64,000 nucleotides of DNA from Blautia wexlerae (GCF_013300825.1 NZ_JAAIMY010000009.1:45748-109747), one strand, 5' to 3'; shown: positions 45,950 to 55,336, counted from the stretch's first letter. The notes: generated from the sequence alone by a model not told the origin. Translations and numbers: made by a program.

Positions 45950-45991
45950 GAGTATAATAAAGCTATGACACCAATCTTTGAAAATGAAAGA

Positions 45992-46060
45992 ACAGGGGGT
46001 GCTATAGAAAATAAATCTGAGACTTTTATGAGAATGATACCTTTGAACAGAACAGAGAGG
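45992..46060 (+). promoter_or_regulatory. Truncated or variant TPP riboswitch
   Basis: Ordered TPP (THI-box) elements: acagggggtgct, then ctgaga 13 bp later, then atacctttgaac. These match the 5' half and the pyrimidine-sensing arm of the aptamer. The expected 3' pyrophosphate-sensing arm (after GAAC, ending GCGNAGGGA) is missing: agaacagagaggag follows directly, which doubles as the ribosome site of the next gene. The location upstream of a ThiY-like transporter fits. Either a decayed element or an unusual minimal form. Confidence 0.55.
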
Positions 46061-46072
46061 AGAAACAGAAAC

Positions 46073-47044
46073 ATGAAAAGAAAATTAATGGTTTGGACAG
46101 TGGCTGTATGTATATGTGCAGGACTAACCGGTAATACAGGAGCGGTTAATGTATTTGCTTCTGAGGGAGATTCGGATGCTGTCCGGATAGGAGCATTAAA
46201 GGGACCAACAGCAATGGGAATGGCTCAGCTTCTGGATGCAGACGGATACGATTTTACGATTGCTGCATCTCCGGATGAGATTGTTCCGATGGTAGTACAG
46301 GACAAGCTTGATATTGCAGCTGTTCCGGCAAATCTGGCAGCAACGTTGTATCAGAAAACAGATAAGGATGTCAGTGTTCTGGCAGTTAATACGCTGGGTG
46401 TTCTTTACCTTGTGGAGAATGGAGACAGTGTAAAATCTGTGGAGGATCTCAAAGGAAAGACCATCTATGCCAGTGGAAAGGGTGCAACTCCGGAATATGC
46501 CCTGAATTCTGTCCTTAAGGCAAATGGAATCGATCCGGAGAAAGATGTGACGATCGAATATAAATCTGAGCATGCAGAAGTGGTTTCCGCACTTGTGCAG
46601 GATCAGACAGCAGTCGGACTTCTTCCGCAGCCTTTTGTAACTACTGCGCTGATGAAAAACGATAAGCTGAAAGTTGCTCTGGATCTGAATAAACTGTGGG
46701 AAGATTCCATGGATGACGGAAGTAAACTTGTGACAGGTGTTGTGATCGCAAACAATGAATTTGTTCAGGATCATGCAGATAAAGTAAATGATTTTATGGA
46801 CGCTTATAAAGAATCTGTAGATTTTGTTAACAGTGATACAGAAGCTGCGGCCCAAATCATAGGAGATCATGATATTATTGCAAAGGAGGTTGCACAGAAA
46901 GCAATCCCTGACTGCAGTATTGTGTTTATTGAAGGTGATGAAATGAAAACCATGCTTTCGGGATATCTGGCAACCTTAGACGATCAGAATCCTGAGATTA
47001 TAGGAGGACAGTTGCCGGATGATGCGTTCTATTACAAACGATAG
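46073..47044 (+). CDS. ABC substrate-binding protein, ThiY/NMT1-like
   Basis: A 323-aa periplasmic-type binding protein of the NitT/TauT/NMT1 class. Signal peptide MKRKLMVWTVAVCICAGLTG with likely cleavage after VFA. Mature part starts VRIGALKGPTAMGMAQLL, then ASPDEIVPMVVQDKLDIAAVPANLA, VEDLKGKTIYASGKG and ADKVNDFMDAYKESV, all family features. There is no lipobox cysteine, unusual for a Gram-positive binding protein. The TPP-like leader suggests a hydroxymethylpyrimidine precursor or other thiamine-related substrate. Start ATG 46073 after agagaggag. First gene of a three-gene transporter. Confidence 0.85.
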   Translation: MKRKLMVWTVAVCICAGLTGNTGAVNVFASEGDSDAVRIGALKGPTAMGMAQLLDADGYDFTIAASPDEIVPMVVQDKLDIAAVPANLAATLYQKTDKDVSVLAVNTLGVLYLVENGDSVKSVEDLKGKTIYASGKGATPEYALNSVLKANGIDPEKDVTIEYKSEHAEVVSALVQDQTAVGLLPQPFVTTALMKNDKLKVALDLNKLWEDSMDDGSKLVTGVVIANNEFVQDHADKVNDFMDAYKESVDFVNSDTEAAAQIIGDHDIIAKEVAQKAIPDCSIVFIEGDEMKTMLSGYLATLDDQNPEIIGGQLPDDAFYYKR

Positions 47045-47810
47045 AGCAAAAACGGACAATGGAACGAAATATACAGGAATTCGCATATTAGCAGTATTTT
47101 TCTGGATCGTAATCTGGCAGTTTGCAAGTATGTATCTGAAACAGGAGATCCTTCTGGCATCTCCTGTTTCTGTTGTCCGAAAACTTTTTGAATTGATTTT
47201 CAGCGGAAATTTCTGGAAGTCTGTCGGATTTAGCTTCGTGCGTATTGTGGCAGGTTTTTTTCTGGCTATGCTTCTGGGAATTTTTCTGGCAATATTGGCA
47301 TATTGGTCAAAAATAGTGGAAATCCTGATATCACCTGTGATCACAGTGGTCAAATCTATACCTGTGGCATCTTTTATTATTTTGTGCCTGATATGGATTC
47401 CTTCCAGAAATCTGTCAGTTTTTATTTCTTTTCTTATGGTTCTGCCGGTAATATATACAAATATTCTTGAGGGAATACGACAGACTGACAGAAAGATACT
47501 GGAAATGGCAAAAGTATTTCGTGTGAATCTCAGAAGACAGATCAGGTATATTTATGTATCTCAGGTACTGCCTTATTTTCTCTCAGCATGCAGGCTTTCT
47601 CTTGGGATGTGCTGGAAAGCAGGAGTGGCAGCAGAGGTTATCGGAGTGCCATCAGGTTCTATTGGCGAGAAACTGTATAATGCAAAAATATATCTGAATA
47701 CTCCGGATCTTTTTGCATGGACAATTGTGATCATTGTAATCAGCTTTGTATTTGAAAAGTGTTTTCTTGGAATAGTAAGCAGGATAGTTTATATGATAGA
47801 ACATAGATAA
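47022..47810 (+). CDS. ABC transporter permease, ThiX/TauC-like
   Basis: About 262 aa, six hydrophobic segments. BPD_transp_1 features: SVGFSFVRIVAGFFLAMLLGI, and the EAA-like loop RQTDRKILEMAKVFRVNLRRQIRYIYVSQVLPYFLSACRLSLGMCWKAGVAAEVIG. Overlaps the 3' end of the binding-protein gene by 23-26 bp and has taggagga upstream. Completes the ThiY-like importer with the ATPase gene 71 bp downstream. Confidence 0.9.
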   Translation: MRSITNDRAKTDNGTKYTGIRILAVFFWIVIWQFASMYLKQEILLASPVSVVRKLFELIFSGNFWKSVGFSFVRIVAGFFLAMLLGIFLAILAYWSKIVEILISPVITVVKSIPVASFIILCLIWIPSRNLSVFISFLMVLPVIYTNILEGIRQTDRKILEMAKVFRVNLRRQIRYIYVSQVLPYFLSACRLSLGMCWKAGVAAEVIGVPSGSIGEKLYNAKIYLNTPDLFAWTIVIIVISFVFEKCFLGIVSRIVYMIEHR

Positions 47811-47881
47811 CAGAAATTATGATTGATAGCAATCCTCTTAAATACATTATTTATGAGACGCATTACAGGTGGAGAAGAGAA

Positions 47882-48469
47882 ATGGATATAAAGGTAGATC
47901 ATGTCAGTAAAGCATACGGAAAACAGCAGGTACTACGAGACTTGTCCTGCGTTTTGCCAGAAGGGAAAACCACTTGTATCAGAGGAAACTCCGGATGTGG
48001 AAAAACAACACTGATACGGCTTCTTCTGGGACTGGATGTTCCGGATAAGGGAAAAATAGAAGGGATAAGTGACAGGAAGATCAGTGCAGTATTTCAGGAA
48101 GATCGTCTGTGTGAAAATCTGAGTGCTGCTTCCAATATAAGACTGGTATGCATAGAAACAATAACCGACAGAGAATTGGAGGAGGCATATAAAGCAGTTG
48201 CGCTTACTGAGGTATGGCAAAAACCGGTTCGTGAACTAAGTGGAGGAATGCGCAGGAGAGTATCTATCCTGAGAGCATTGCTGGCTGAATCAGATTGTGT
48301 GATCATGGATGAACCTCTCAGGGGCCTTGATGAAAAAACAAAAGCAAAAACAATTGATTATATTTTGAAAAAGACTGAGGGAAAAACATTGATCTTTGTT
48401 ACTCATGAGGAAAAAGAAGCAGTGTGGTTAAAGGCTGACAGAACAGTAGATATATTGATGAAATATTAA
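47882..48469 (+). CDS. ABC transporter ATP-binding protein, ThiZ/TauB-like
   Basis: A short (195-aa) ABC ATPase with Walker A GNSGCGKTT, Q-loop AVFQEDRL, signature RELSGGMRRR, Walker B CVIMDEPLRGLDE and switch THEEKE. Lacks the C-terminal extension of the longer family members. ATG 47882 follows gtggagaag; an upstream frame to 47819 is unlikely to be used. Energises the upstream permease. Confidence 0.92.
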   Translation: MDIKVDHVSKAYGKQQVLRDLSCVLPEGKTTCIRGNSGCGKTTLIRLLLGLDVPDKGKIEGISDRKISAVFQEDRLCENLSAASNIRLVCIETITDRELEEAYKAVALTEVWQKPVRELSGGMRRRVSILRALLAESDCVIMDEPLRGLDEKTKAKTIDYILKKTEGKTLIFVTHEEKEAVWLKADRTVDILMKY

Positions 48470-48559
48470 AATTAATGAAAAAACCAAAACCGGTACTTAA
48501 TTTGAATAACTGCGCATTCATTATTTTATGGAATTGTTATAAATTTTTGTTATAGATTA

Positions 48560-48630
48560 GAGCGTGTCTGAAAAATTATTTCCACAAATTGTGACGCGCA
48601 TTTTGCGAAAAGCATTTTTCAAACACACTC
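48560..48630. repeat. Imperfect palindromic intergenic element
   Basis: gagcgtgtctgaaaaat at the left end mirrors atttttcaaacacactc at the right end (two mismatches), with cacaaattgtg as an inner palindrome. It sits directly upstream of the RelA/SpoT-like gene. A GTG inside it opens a longer frame for that gene. Confidence 0.65.
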
Positions 48631-48653
48631 CAACTTCAAAAGAGGAAAAGCTT

Positions 48654-49643
48654 ATGATTACATTAAATGATTACCTGTATTCAGGAAATACAGTTTTAAA
48701 AATTTTACAGAAATATACCCAGGATCTGAGAAAAGAAGCAAAAATTACTCACAATGAGATTGATCTGATGCATGTGAATTTTCTGATTCAGATTACAGAG
48801 CTTTTAGAACACAATGATTTCCTTACGGCTCAGTCTCAGAAGATTCGGGAATTTTATAAATATATGGCTCATGAATATCCATTTCTTGCGTTTACATTTA
48901 AAGGAAGGATCAAGTCGCTGATCCGGGCAGAAGAGAAATTTAACGGTTATATTGTGGAATATATTTACGATTATTATACAAAACATGGAACCTATCCTCC
49001 TGTGGCGGAACTGAAAAATAAACTCAGTTGTTTTCGGGATTTTATTGCATACAGGATTGTGTTGTGCATGCCCAAGTGTCATCTGAAACCAGGAGAAGAT
49101 CAGGAAACGGCGTCAATCCGCTATCTTTATGAAATTGCCAATGTTCTTCCTGGGTTTCTGGAAGAGCGAGGGTTTACGGTGGAGTCTGCCTATGGAGTGA
49201 AGAAAAGTACGTCGTTGCTTCTTAATGAAGATGTGAAGCTATATTACCGGGATTATATCTGTGGAACCAGTGGGGAAGGATATCAGTCATTACATATCAC
49301 AGTTTATGATAACAGTTCCCGTTCTTTCATGGAAGTGCAGCTGCGTACCCAGAAAATGGATGACAATGCAGAAATTGGTTCAGCGAATCACCTGGGATAT
49401 GAGAAGAAACAGCAGGATGAGCGAGCAAGACGTGATGCTATTCCAGAAGGTGAGTGTATTTATTTTGATGAAGCCTATGAACGGGGCATGCGTCTTTTAC
49501 AACTGGAACTGTCAGATCTGGATGTAAATATGTTTTCAGCAGTCAATAACAGTCTGATCAATGACGGGTGCGGGCTGTTCAGGGGAAGACTGATCTTACC
49601 TTATGAGCATTTGTCCAGGTTTCAGAATGATGTGATTGACTGA
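48654..49643 (+). CDS. RelA/SpoT-domain (p)ppGpp synthetase-like protein
   Basis: A 329-aa protein with a RelA/SpoT synthetase domain: FKGRIKSLIRAEEKF, CFRDFIAYRIVL, YRDYICGTSGEGYQSLHITVYD and MEVQLRTQKMDDNAEIGSANHLGYE. It lacks the HD hydrolase, TGS and ACT domains, so it resembles a small alarmone synthetase but with an approximately 95-residue helical N-terminal extension. ATG 48654 follows agaggaaaa; the frame extends back to a GTG at 48564 in the palindromic element. Monocistronic. Confidence 0.82.
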   Translation: MITLNDYLYSGNTVLKILQKYTQDLRKEAKITHNEIDLMHVNFLIQITELLEHNDFLTAQSQKIREFYKYMAHEYPFLAFTFKGRIKSLIRAEEKFNGYIVEYIYDYYTKHGTYPPVAELKNKLSCFRDFIAYRIVLCMPKCHLKPGEDQETASIRYLYEIANVLPGFLEERGFTVESAYGVKKSTSLLLNEDVKLYYRDYICGTSGEGYQSLHITVYDNSSRSFMEVQLRTQKMDDNAEIGSANHLGYEKKQQDERARRDAIPEGECIYFDEAYERGMRLLQLELSDLDVNMFSAVNNSLINDGCGLFRGRLILPYEHLSRFQNDVID

Positions 49644-49703
49644 AGTAAATAAAAATTGGGACAGAAATAAAACTTTTATCATGGCTTGCTGTTGGGACTT
49701 TTA

Positions 49704-49732
49704 CTGCAAGGTAAAAAAGAAAAGAATATAAT
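49704..49732 (+). promoter_or_regulatory. Promoter of the peptide ABC operon
   Basis: ctgcaa (49704-49709), 17-bp spacer, TATAAT (49727-49732), directly followed by the 9-bp-arm palindrome at 49734-49759. Confidence 0.55.
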
Positions 49733-49733
49733 A

Positions 49734-49759
49734 GAGGTATGCCATATATAGCATACCTC
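49734..49759. promoter_or_regulatory. Operator-like palindrome at the transcription start
   Basis: gaggtatgc-catatata-gcatacctc, 9-bp perfect arms, starting 2 bp after the -10. The position is typical for a repressor; as RNA it would form a 5' hairpin. The regulator is not encoded nearby. Confidence 0.65.
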
Positions 49760-49868
49760 AGGTCTAAAAAGGAATATGTCAATATCCCCCCGCAGGGCTT
49801 ACTGATGTCAGAATTGTCTGATATCATAAAAGTCAGTTACCAATAAAGAAAAAGCGAGGGAACATGAA

Positions 49869-51410
49869 ATGAAAAAGGGTTTATTGACAATGGCCGGAGT
49901 GCTTCTGACTGTATCACTGGTCAGTGCCGGAACAACAGTGCCTGTACTGGCAGAGGAAGAAACAACGCTGGTATATGGAAGCGGAGATTATACCAGGATC
50001 AATCCTGCTATGGATGAACATGGAGAGATCAATATCCTGATCTTCAACGGTTTAACTGCACATGACGGAGAGAATCAGGTAGTTCCGGGACTGGCAGAGA
50101 GCTGGGATTTTGATGATGAAACCAATACCTATACCTTCCATATGGTAGAAGATGCCAAGTGGCAGGACGGCGAACCTGTGACAGCAGAGGATGTTAAATT
50201 TACTATTGAAGCGATCATGAATCCGGAAAATGGTTCTGAGAATGCACCCAACTACGAGGACGTAGAAGAGATCAATGTGATTGATGATCATACGGTTGCG
50301 TTTAAGCTTGAGGACAAAAATGTTGCATTCCTTGACTATATGACAATGGCAGTTCTTCCTAAGCATCTGCTTGAGGGCGAAGATATGCAGACCTCTGATT
50401 TCTTCCGTAATCCGGTAGGAACAGGTCCATACAAGATTGAATCCTGGGATGAGGGACAGGCAATCACACTGGTTAAGAATGAAGATTATTTCAAGGGTGA
50501 GCCTTCCATCGATAAAATTGTATTCAAGATCGTACCGGATGACAATGCGAAAGCACTTCAGTTGAAATCCGGAGAACTTGATCTGGCATTATTAACACCA
50601 AAGGATGCAGCTGCTTTTGCAGATGATGATGCATATACATGCTACGATATGAAGACATCTGACTATCGTGGAATCATGTTTAACTTTGGAAATGAATACT
50701 GGCAGAAAAACCGTGATCTGATCCCGGCAGTATGCTATGGACTTGACCGTCAGGCGATTGTCGACGCAGTTATCCTGGGACAGGGAATGCCGGCTTATGG
50801 TCCTCTTCAGAGAAATATCTACAATTATGAAGATGTAGAGCATTATGATTATAATCCTGAAAAAGCAAAAGAAATTCTGGAAGCTGCAGGATGCGAGATG
50901 GGTGATGACGGATTTTATTATCGTGATGGCGAAAAAGTTGGATTTGTAATCAGCGTAAGTGCAGGAGATCAGGTACGTATTGATATAGCTCAGATCGCAG
51001 CACAGGAACTGAAAGAGATCGGCATGGATGTATCAGTAGAGATCCCTGCACAGACAGACTGGGCAGGACAGATGGCATTCCTCATCGGATGGGGAAGCCC
51101 ATTTGACGCTGACGACCATACATACAAAGTATTCGGAACAGATAAGGGAGCAAACTACTCCGGCTACTCTAATGCAGACGTTGACAAGTATCTGAAAGAA
51201 GCAAGACAGTCAGCTGATCCAAAAGTACGTGCAGAAGCCTATGCTAATTTCCAGAAAGCTCTGGCAGAGGATCCGGCTTATGCAATGATCTGCTATATTG
51301 ATGCCAACTATGTTGCTGACAGCAATATTAAGGGAATCGATCCTGATACAATTATGGGACATCACGGAGTTGGTATTTTCTGGAATGTAGCAGACTGGAC
51401 TATTGAATAA
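49869..51410 (+). CDS. ABC peptide/nickel substrate-binding protein (SBP_bac_5)
   Basis: A 513-aa DppA/OppA/NikA-like protein. Signal peptide MKKGLLTMAGVLLTVSLVSAG, cleavage likely after VLA. SBP_bac_5 features: GLTAHDGENQVVPGLAESWDF, WQDGEPVTAEDVKFTIEAI, NPVGTGPYKIESWDEGQAITLVKNEDYF, and PEKAKEILEAAG. There is no lipobox Cys, so anchoring would differ from usual Gram-positive lipoproteins. First of five genes; a terminator-like hairpin separates it from the ATPases, favouring higher expression of this protein. Confidence 0.93.
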   Translation: MKKGLLTMAGVLLTVSLVSAGTTVPVLAEEETTLVYGSGDYTRINPAMDEHGEINILIFNGLTAHDGENQVVPGLAESWDFDDETNTYTFHMVEDAKWQDGEPVTAEDVKFTIEAIMNPENGSENAPNYEDVEEINVIDDHTVAFKLEDKNVAFLDYMTMAVLPKHLLEGEDMQTSDFFRNPVGTGPYKIESWDEGQAITLVKNEDYFKGEPSIDKIVFKIVPDDNAKALQLKSGELDLALLTPKDAAAFADDDAYTCYDMKTSDYRGIMFNFGNEYWQKNRDLIPAVCYGLDRQAIVDAVILGQGMPAYGPLQRNIYNYEDVEHYDYNPEKAKEILEAAGCEMGDDGFYYRDGEKVGFVISVSAGDQVRIDIAQIAAQELKEIGMDVSVEIPAQTDWAGQMAFLIGWGSPFDADDHTYKVFGTDKGANYSGYSNADVDKYLKEARQSADPKVRAEAYANFQKALAEDPAYAMICYIDANYVADSNIKGIDPDTIMGHHGVGIFWNVADWTIE

Positions 51411-51433
51411 TAAAAAGAGATAAAGGTTGTGAC

Positions 51434-51460
51434 GGGGGCACTAAAGGTGCCCCCCTTTTT
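51434..51460 (+). terminator. Attenuating terminator after the binding-protein gene
   Basis: Perfect stem gggggcac / gtgccccc with a 5-nt loop and a T run, between the first and second genes of the operon. Probably partial, setting stoichiometry. Confidence 0.9.
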
Positions 51461-51484
51461 ACACGAGCGGAAAAAGGGTTAAAA

Positions 51485-52498
51485 ATGGAACATTTATTAG
51501 AGGTTAAAAATCTTTCAGTCAGTATTGACGGTCCTGCCGGAGAAGTCCGGGCAGTAAGAGATGTGTCTTTTTCATTAAAAAAGGGAGAGGTGCTGGCCAT
51601 AGTTGGAGAATCAGGATGCGGGAAGAGTGTGCTTTGCAAAAGTATCATGAAGCTTTTGCCACCAAGCGCAAAAATAAAAGAGGGAAGCATCTGTGTGAAC
51701 GGACAGGATATCACCTGTTACAGGGAAAAGGAGATGCAGAAACTGCGTGGAAGAGTTTTTTCTATGATCTTTCAGGATCCTATGACATCCCTGAATCCAA
51801 CTATTAAAATTGGAAAACAGATTGGGGAAGCAGTGGTGATCCACAATAAGAACTACACGAAGGAACAGGTAAATAAGAAGGTTCTGGAGCTTATGGAACT
51901 GGTAGGTATCTCCCATCCAAAGGAACGATATCATCAGTATCCCTGGCAGTTCTCCGGAGGAATGCGCCAGAGATGTGTTATGGCCATTGCTCTGGCTGCA
52001 GATCCGGATATTTTATTTGCAGATGAACCAACTACTGCACTGGATGTGACCATACAGGCACAGATCCTGGATCTTCTGCGGGAAATACAGATGAAGCTTG
52101 GAACAGCTACCATACTGGTATCCCATGATCTGGGAGTTGTTGCACGTGTGGCAGACAGAGTGGCAGTCATGTATGCAGGCAAGATCGTAGAGATCGGTAC
52201 AGCAGAGGAAGTGTATTATGATCCCAGACATCCATACACATGGGGGCTGATGAGATCACTGCCTGCATTTGCAAATGGAAAAGAAAGCCTGTACACTATC
52301 CCCGGCATGCCTCCTACTTTGATAGATCCGCCGAAAGGTGATGCTTTTGCATGTAGAAACGAATATGCCCTGAATATTGATTATGAAGAAATGCCGCCTA
52401 TGTTTAAGATAACAGATACTCATTATGCGGCAACCTGGCTGCTGGATCCAAGAGCACCGCAGATCAAATCACCTATGGGAGGAATCGTCCATGAGTAA
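51485..52498 (+). CDS. Oligopeptide/dipeptide ABC ATPase, DppD/OppD-like
   Basis: A 337-aa ABC ATPase: Walker [10 protein letters not shown]-loop [12 protein letters not shown], signature [11 protein letters not shown], Walker [14 protein letters not shown]-loop VSHDLGVV. The oligopeptide C-terminal domain follows ([36 protein letters not shown]), but it has a single Cys where the 4Fe-4S-type Dpp proteins usually have several. Overlaps the next gene by 8 bp. Confidence 0.94.
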   Translation: MEHLLEVKNLSVSIDGPAGEVRAVRDVSFSLKKGEVLAIVGESGCGKSVLCKSIMKLLPPSAKIKEGSICVNGQDITCYREKEMQKLRGRVFSMIFQDPMTSLNPTIKIGKQIGEAVVIHNKNYTKEQVNKKVLELMELVGISHPKERYHQYPWQFSGGMRQRCVMAIALAADPDILFADEPTTALDVTIQAQILDLLREIQMKLGTATILVSHDLGVVARVADRVAVMYAGKIVEIGTAEEVYYDPRHPYTWGLMRSLPAFANGKESLYTIPGMPPTLIDPPKGDAFACRNEYALNIDYEEMPPMFKITDTHYAATWLLDPRAPQIKSPMGGIVHE

Positions 52499-53405
52499 AG
52501 AAATTTTATTGGATGTCAGGCATCTGACTCAGCAGTTTCATCTGACAAAAAAAATCAAGGTAAAGGCTGTAGATGATGTCTCATTTCAGATCCATAAAGG
52601 TGAGATCTTTGGTCTGGTAGGGGAATCTGGTTCAGGAAAGTCCACAGTTGCCAGATGTCTGATGAATATATATCAGCCGGCTCAGGGAGAAATCTGGTAT
52701 AAAGATGTAAATATCTGCGACAAAAAGGAATTCAAAAAGCATAAAAAAATGCTGCAGACCTGCCGCCAGATGATTTTTCAGGATTCCGCATCCAGCCTGA
52801 ACCAGAAAATGAAGGTGTCAGATATTATTACGGAACCAATGAGGATCCAGCATATTACACCTCCGAGAGGAAGCTTTGTGAAGGAAGCTGCTTTTCAGAT
52901 GGAATATGTAGGACTTGAGAACAGTTTCCTGGACCGTTATCCATCTGAATTATCAGGGGGACAGAGACAGCGAGTGGCAATAGCCAGATCTCTGTGTATG
53001 GAACCGGAATTTCTGGTGGCTGATGAACCTATAGCTTCTCTGGATGTGTCCATACAGGCACAGATCGTCAATCTGTTCCGTTATCTGCAGGAGGAGCATG
53101 GATTTACATTTCTGTTTATTGCCCATGACCTGGCTATGGTTGAGTATCTCTGTGACCGTGTGGGAGTTATGTATCATGGAAAACTGGTAGAACTGGCACC
53201 ATCGGAAGAATTGTATTCCAATCCGGTGCATCCTTATACAAAAACCTTGCTGTCTGCAATTCCTGTTCCTGACCCCATCAGGGAGAGAAAGAGAGTTCTG
53301 CAGTACTATGATGGCGAAGGAATGGAAAACAGTGTGTGGACAGAAGTGTCACCCGGACATTTTGCAATGCTTCCGGCTGAAGGAAAGGGGTGCAGTATAT
53401 CATGA
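52491..53405 (+). CDS. Oligopeptide/dipeptide ABC ATPase, DppF/OppF-like
   Basis: A 304-aa ABC ATPase: Walker A GESGSGKST, Q-loop MIFQDSASSLNQKM, signature SELSGGQRQRV, Walker B FLVADEPIASLD, H-loop IAHDLAMV. C-terminal LYSNPVHPYTKTLLSAIPVPDP is the OppF extension. ATG 52491 after gaggaa, overlapping OppD by 8 bp; the next gene overlaps its stop by 4 bp. Confidence 0.95.
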   Translation: MSKEILLDVRHLTQQFHLTKKIKVKAVDDVSFQIHKGEIFGLVGESGSGKSTVARCLMNIYQPAQGEIWYKDVNICDKKEFKKHKKMLQTCRQMIFQDSASSLNQKMKVSDIITEPMRIQHITPPRGSFVKEAAFQMEYVGLENSFLDRYPSELSGGQRQRVAIARSLCMEPEFLVADEPIASLDVSIQAQIVNLFRYLQEEHGFTFLFIAHDLAMVEYLCDRVGVMYHGKLVELAPSEELYSNPVHPYTKTLLSAIPVPDPIRERKRVLQYYDGEGMENSVWTEVSPGHFAMLPAEGKGCSIS

Positions 53406-54406
53406 GACAAAAAAAGTTAGTCTACTATGGTAAAAAATGCCTGATATTCCTGATCTCAGTATTTATATTGTCTGTAGCTGTATTTTATGTAGCCCGTCTT
53501 GCACCGGGAGATCCGCTGATCTCCTATTATGGTGACCGTACAGAGAAGATGAGTCCGGAAGAACGTGAATGGGCTATGGAGAAACTGGGGCTGAACGAAC
53601 CAATTTCTGTGCAGTATGTGAAGTGGGTAAAAAATGCCTTTCATGGAGAATTTGGAATTTCATTTAAATATAAACAGAATGTATTGGAAGTAATCGGCGG
53701 CCGCATTGGCAATACGCTTGTGCTTGGAGGAATCGGATTTATTATTATGTTTGCAGGAGCCTTGCTCCTGGGAATCCTGTGTGCCTGGTATGAAAACCGG
53801 CTGGCAGACAGGATCCTGTGTAAGCTGGGAACCATATCCAGCTGTATTCCTGAGTTTTGGATGGCCCTGGTCCTGATCCTTATTTTTTCTGTAAATCTTA
53901 AGATTCTGCCAAGCAGTGGAGCTTACAGTACAGGAAATGCAGGAAACTTTGGTGACAGAGTGCTACATCTGATCATGCCGCTGACCATCATAGTCATGGA
54001 GCATTTATGGTATTACGCTTACATGATTCGAAATAAAATTCTGGAAGAGGTTCGCGCAGATTATGTACTTCTAGCAAAGGCAAAGGGACTGAATAAGAAA
54101 AAGCTTATGTTCAGACATTGTGTCCGAAATGTAATGCCTGCGTACCTGAGTATTATGGCTATTGCAGTTCCTCATATACTTGGAGGAACCTATGTGGTAG
54201 AAAGTGTATTCTCTTATCCCGGAATCGGAGCTCTGTCCTATGAGAGCGCCAGATATCATGATTACAATCTGCTGATGTTGCTTTGCATGATATCAGGAAT
54301 CCTGGTTATTTTCTGTAATATCGTCAGTCAGACGATCAATGAACAGATTGATCCCCGTATGAAGGATGAAGTAATAACCGAGAAATCGGAGGTAGTAGAA
54401 GGATGA
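53402..54406 (+). CDS. Dpp/Opp-type ABC permease 1 (DppB-like)
   Basis: A 334-aa permease with an N-terminal TM (LIFLISVFILSVAVFYVARLAPGDP), the P-G-D-P motif of DppB proteins, and the EAA loop ADYVLLAKAKGLNKKKLMFRHCVRNVMPAYLS. ATG overlaps the OppF stop (ATGA). Translationally coupled with permease 2. Confidence 0.94.
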   Translation: MRQKKLVYYGKKCLIFLISVFILSVAVFYVARLAPGDPLISYYGDRTEKMSPEEREWAMEKLGLNEPISVQYVKWVKNAFHGEFGISFKYKQNVLEVIGGRIGNTLVLGGIGFIIMFAGALLLGILCAWYENRLADRILCKLGTISSCIPEFWMALVLILIFSVNLKILPSSGAYSTGNAGNFGDRVLHLIMPLTIIVMEHLWYYAYMIRNKILEEVRADYVLLAKAKGLNKKKLMFRHCVRNVMPAYLSIMAIAVPHILGGTYVVESVFSYPGIGALSYESARYHDYNLLMLLCMISGILVIFCNIVSQTINEQIDPRMKDEVITEKSEVVEG

Positions 54407-55290
54407 CCAATCATTTATTTGAACTGGCAGGAAACAGAAAGACAGAAACCGTAATTCCTAAATCAAAGAAAAAGTGGTATCAGGGAAAACCGGTTGTTTC
54501 GGCAGCAATCCTGATTCTTATCGTACTGGGATGCCTGTGTGCGGAACTGATCATGACAAAGGATCCTGCTTATATGGATCTGTTAAACTATAACAAAGCT
54601 CCTGACAGGGAGTTCCTTTTTGGAACGGATACTATGGGAAGGGATATTTTTTCCATGATCTGGTATGGAGGAAGGATCTCAATTCTGATCGGTGGATTAG
54701 CCACAGTTATTTCTACTTTTATTGCAGTAGTAGTCGGTGCCTTCAGTGGGGTGGCACCTGCCTGGCTGGATGAACTGATCATGAGATTTACAGAAATATT
54801 CTTAAGTATACCAACTCTGCTTCTGATCATTTTGCTGCAGGCTATCATGGGAGAGGCCAATATCCTGAGTCTGTCCTTTGTGATCGGTGTGACCAGCTGG
54901 ACCAGTATTGCGAAAGTAGTACGCACAGAGGTACGGCAGATACGAAACAGTGAGTATATCATCGCTGCAAGATGTATGGGAGCAGGATTCTTCCGTATTT
55001 TGTGGAAGCATCTGGTGCCGAACTTTTTCTCATCCATTATGTTTATGGTAGTTATGAATGTAAGAACTGCAATGATCTCTGAGGCGACTTTGAGCTTTAT
55101 GGGTATTGGACTTCCCATAGAGGTTATCACATGGGGAAGTATGCTGTCTCTGTCAGATAAGGCATTAATGACAGGTTCCTGGTGGATTATTCTGATACCG
55201 GGACTTTTCCTGATCGCCACAGTGCTTTGCCTGACCAATATAGGAAACGCCTGCAGAGAACAGACAAACAGAAAAGAAAGTAATTTCTGA
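54403..55290 (+). CDS. Dpp/Opp-type ABC permease 2 (DppC-like)
   Basis: A 295-aa permease. The DppC signature FLFGTDTMGRDIFSMIWYGGRISI is clear, followed by the EAA loop EYIIAARCMGAGFFRILWKHLVPN. ATG overlaps permease 1 stop by 4 bp. Last gene of the importer operon. The substrate (di/oligopeptide versus nickel or other) cannot be decided from sequence. Confidence 0.94.
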   Translation: MTNHLFELAGNRKTETVIPKSKKKWYQGKPVVSAAILILIVLGCLCAELIMTKDPAYMDLLNYNKAPDREFLFGTDTMGRDIFSMIWYGGRISILIGGLATVISTFIAVVVGAFSGVAPAWLDELIMRFTEIFLSIPTLLLIILLQAIMGEANILSLSFVIGVTSWTSIAKVVRTEVRQIRNSEYIIAARCMGAGFFRILWKHLVPNFFSSIMFMVVMNVRTAMISEATLSFMGIGLPIEVITWGSMLSLSDKALMTGSWWIILIPGLFLIATVLCLTNIGNACREQTNRKESNF

Positions 55291-55336
55291 TTTCGGGCGA
55301 AAAAATAACAACATGAGAAAGAGAGGCTTTTAACAG

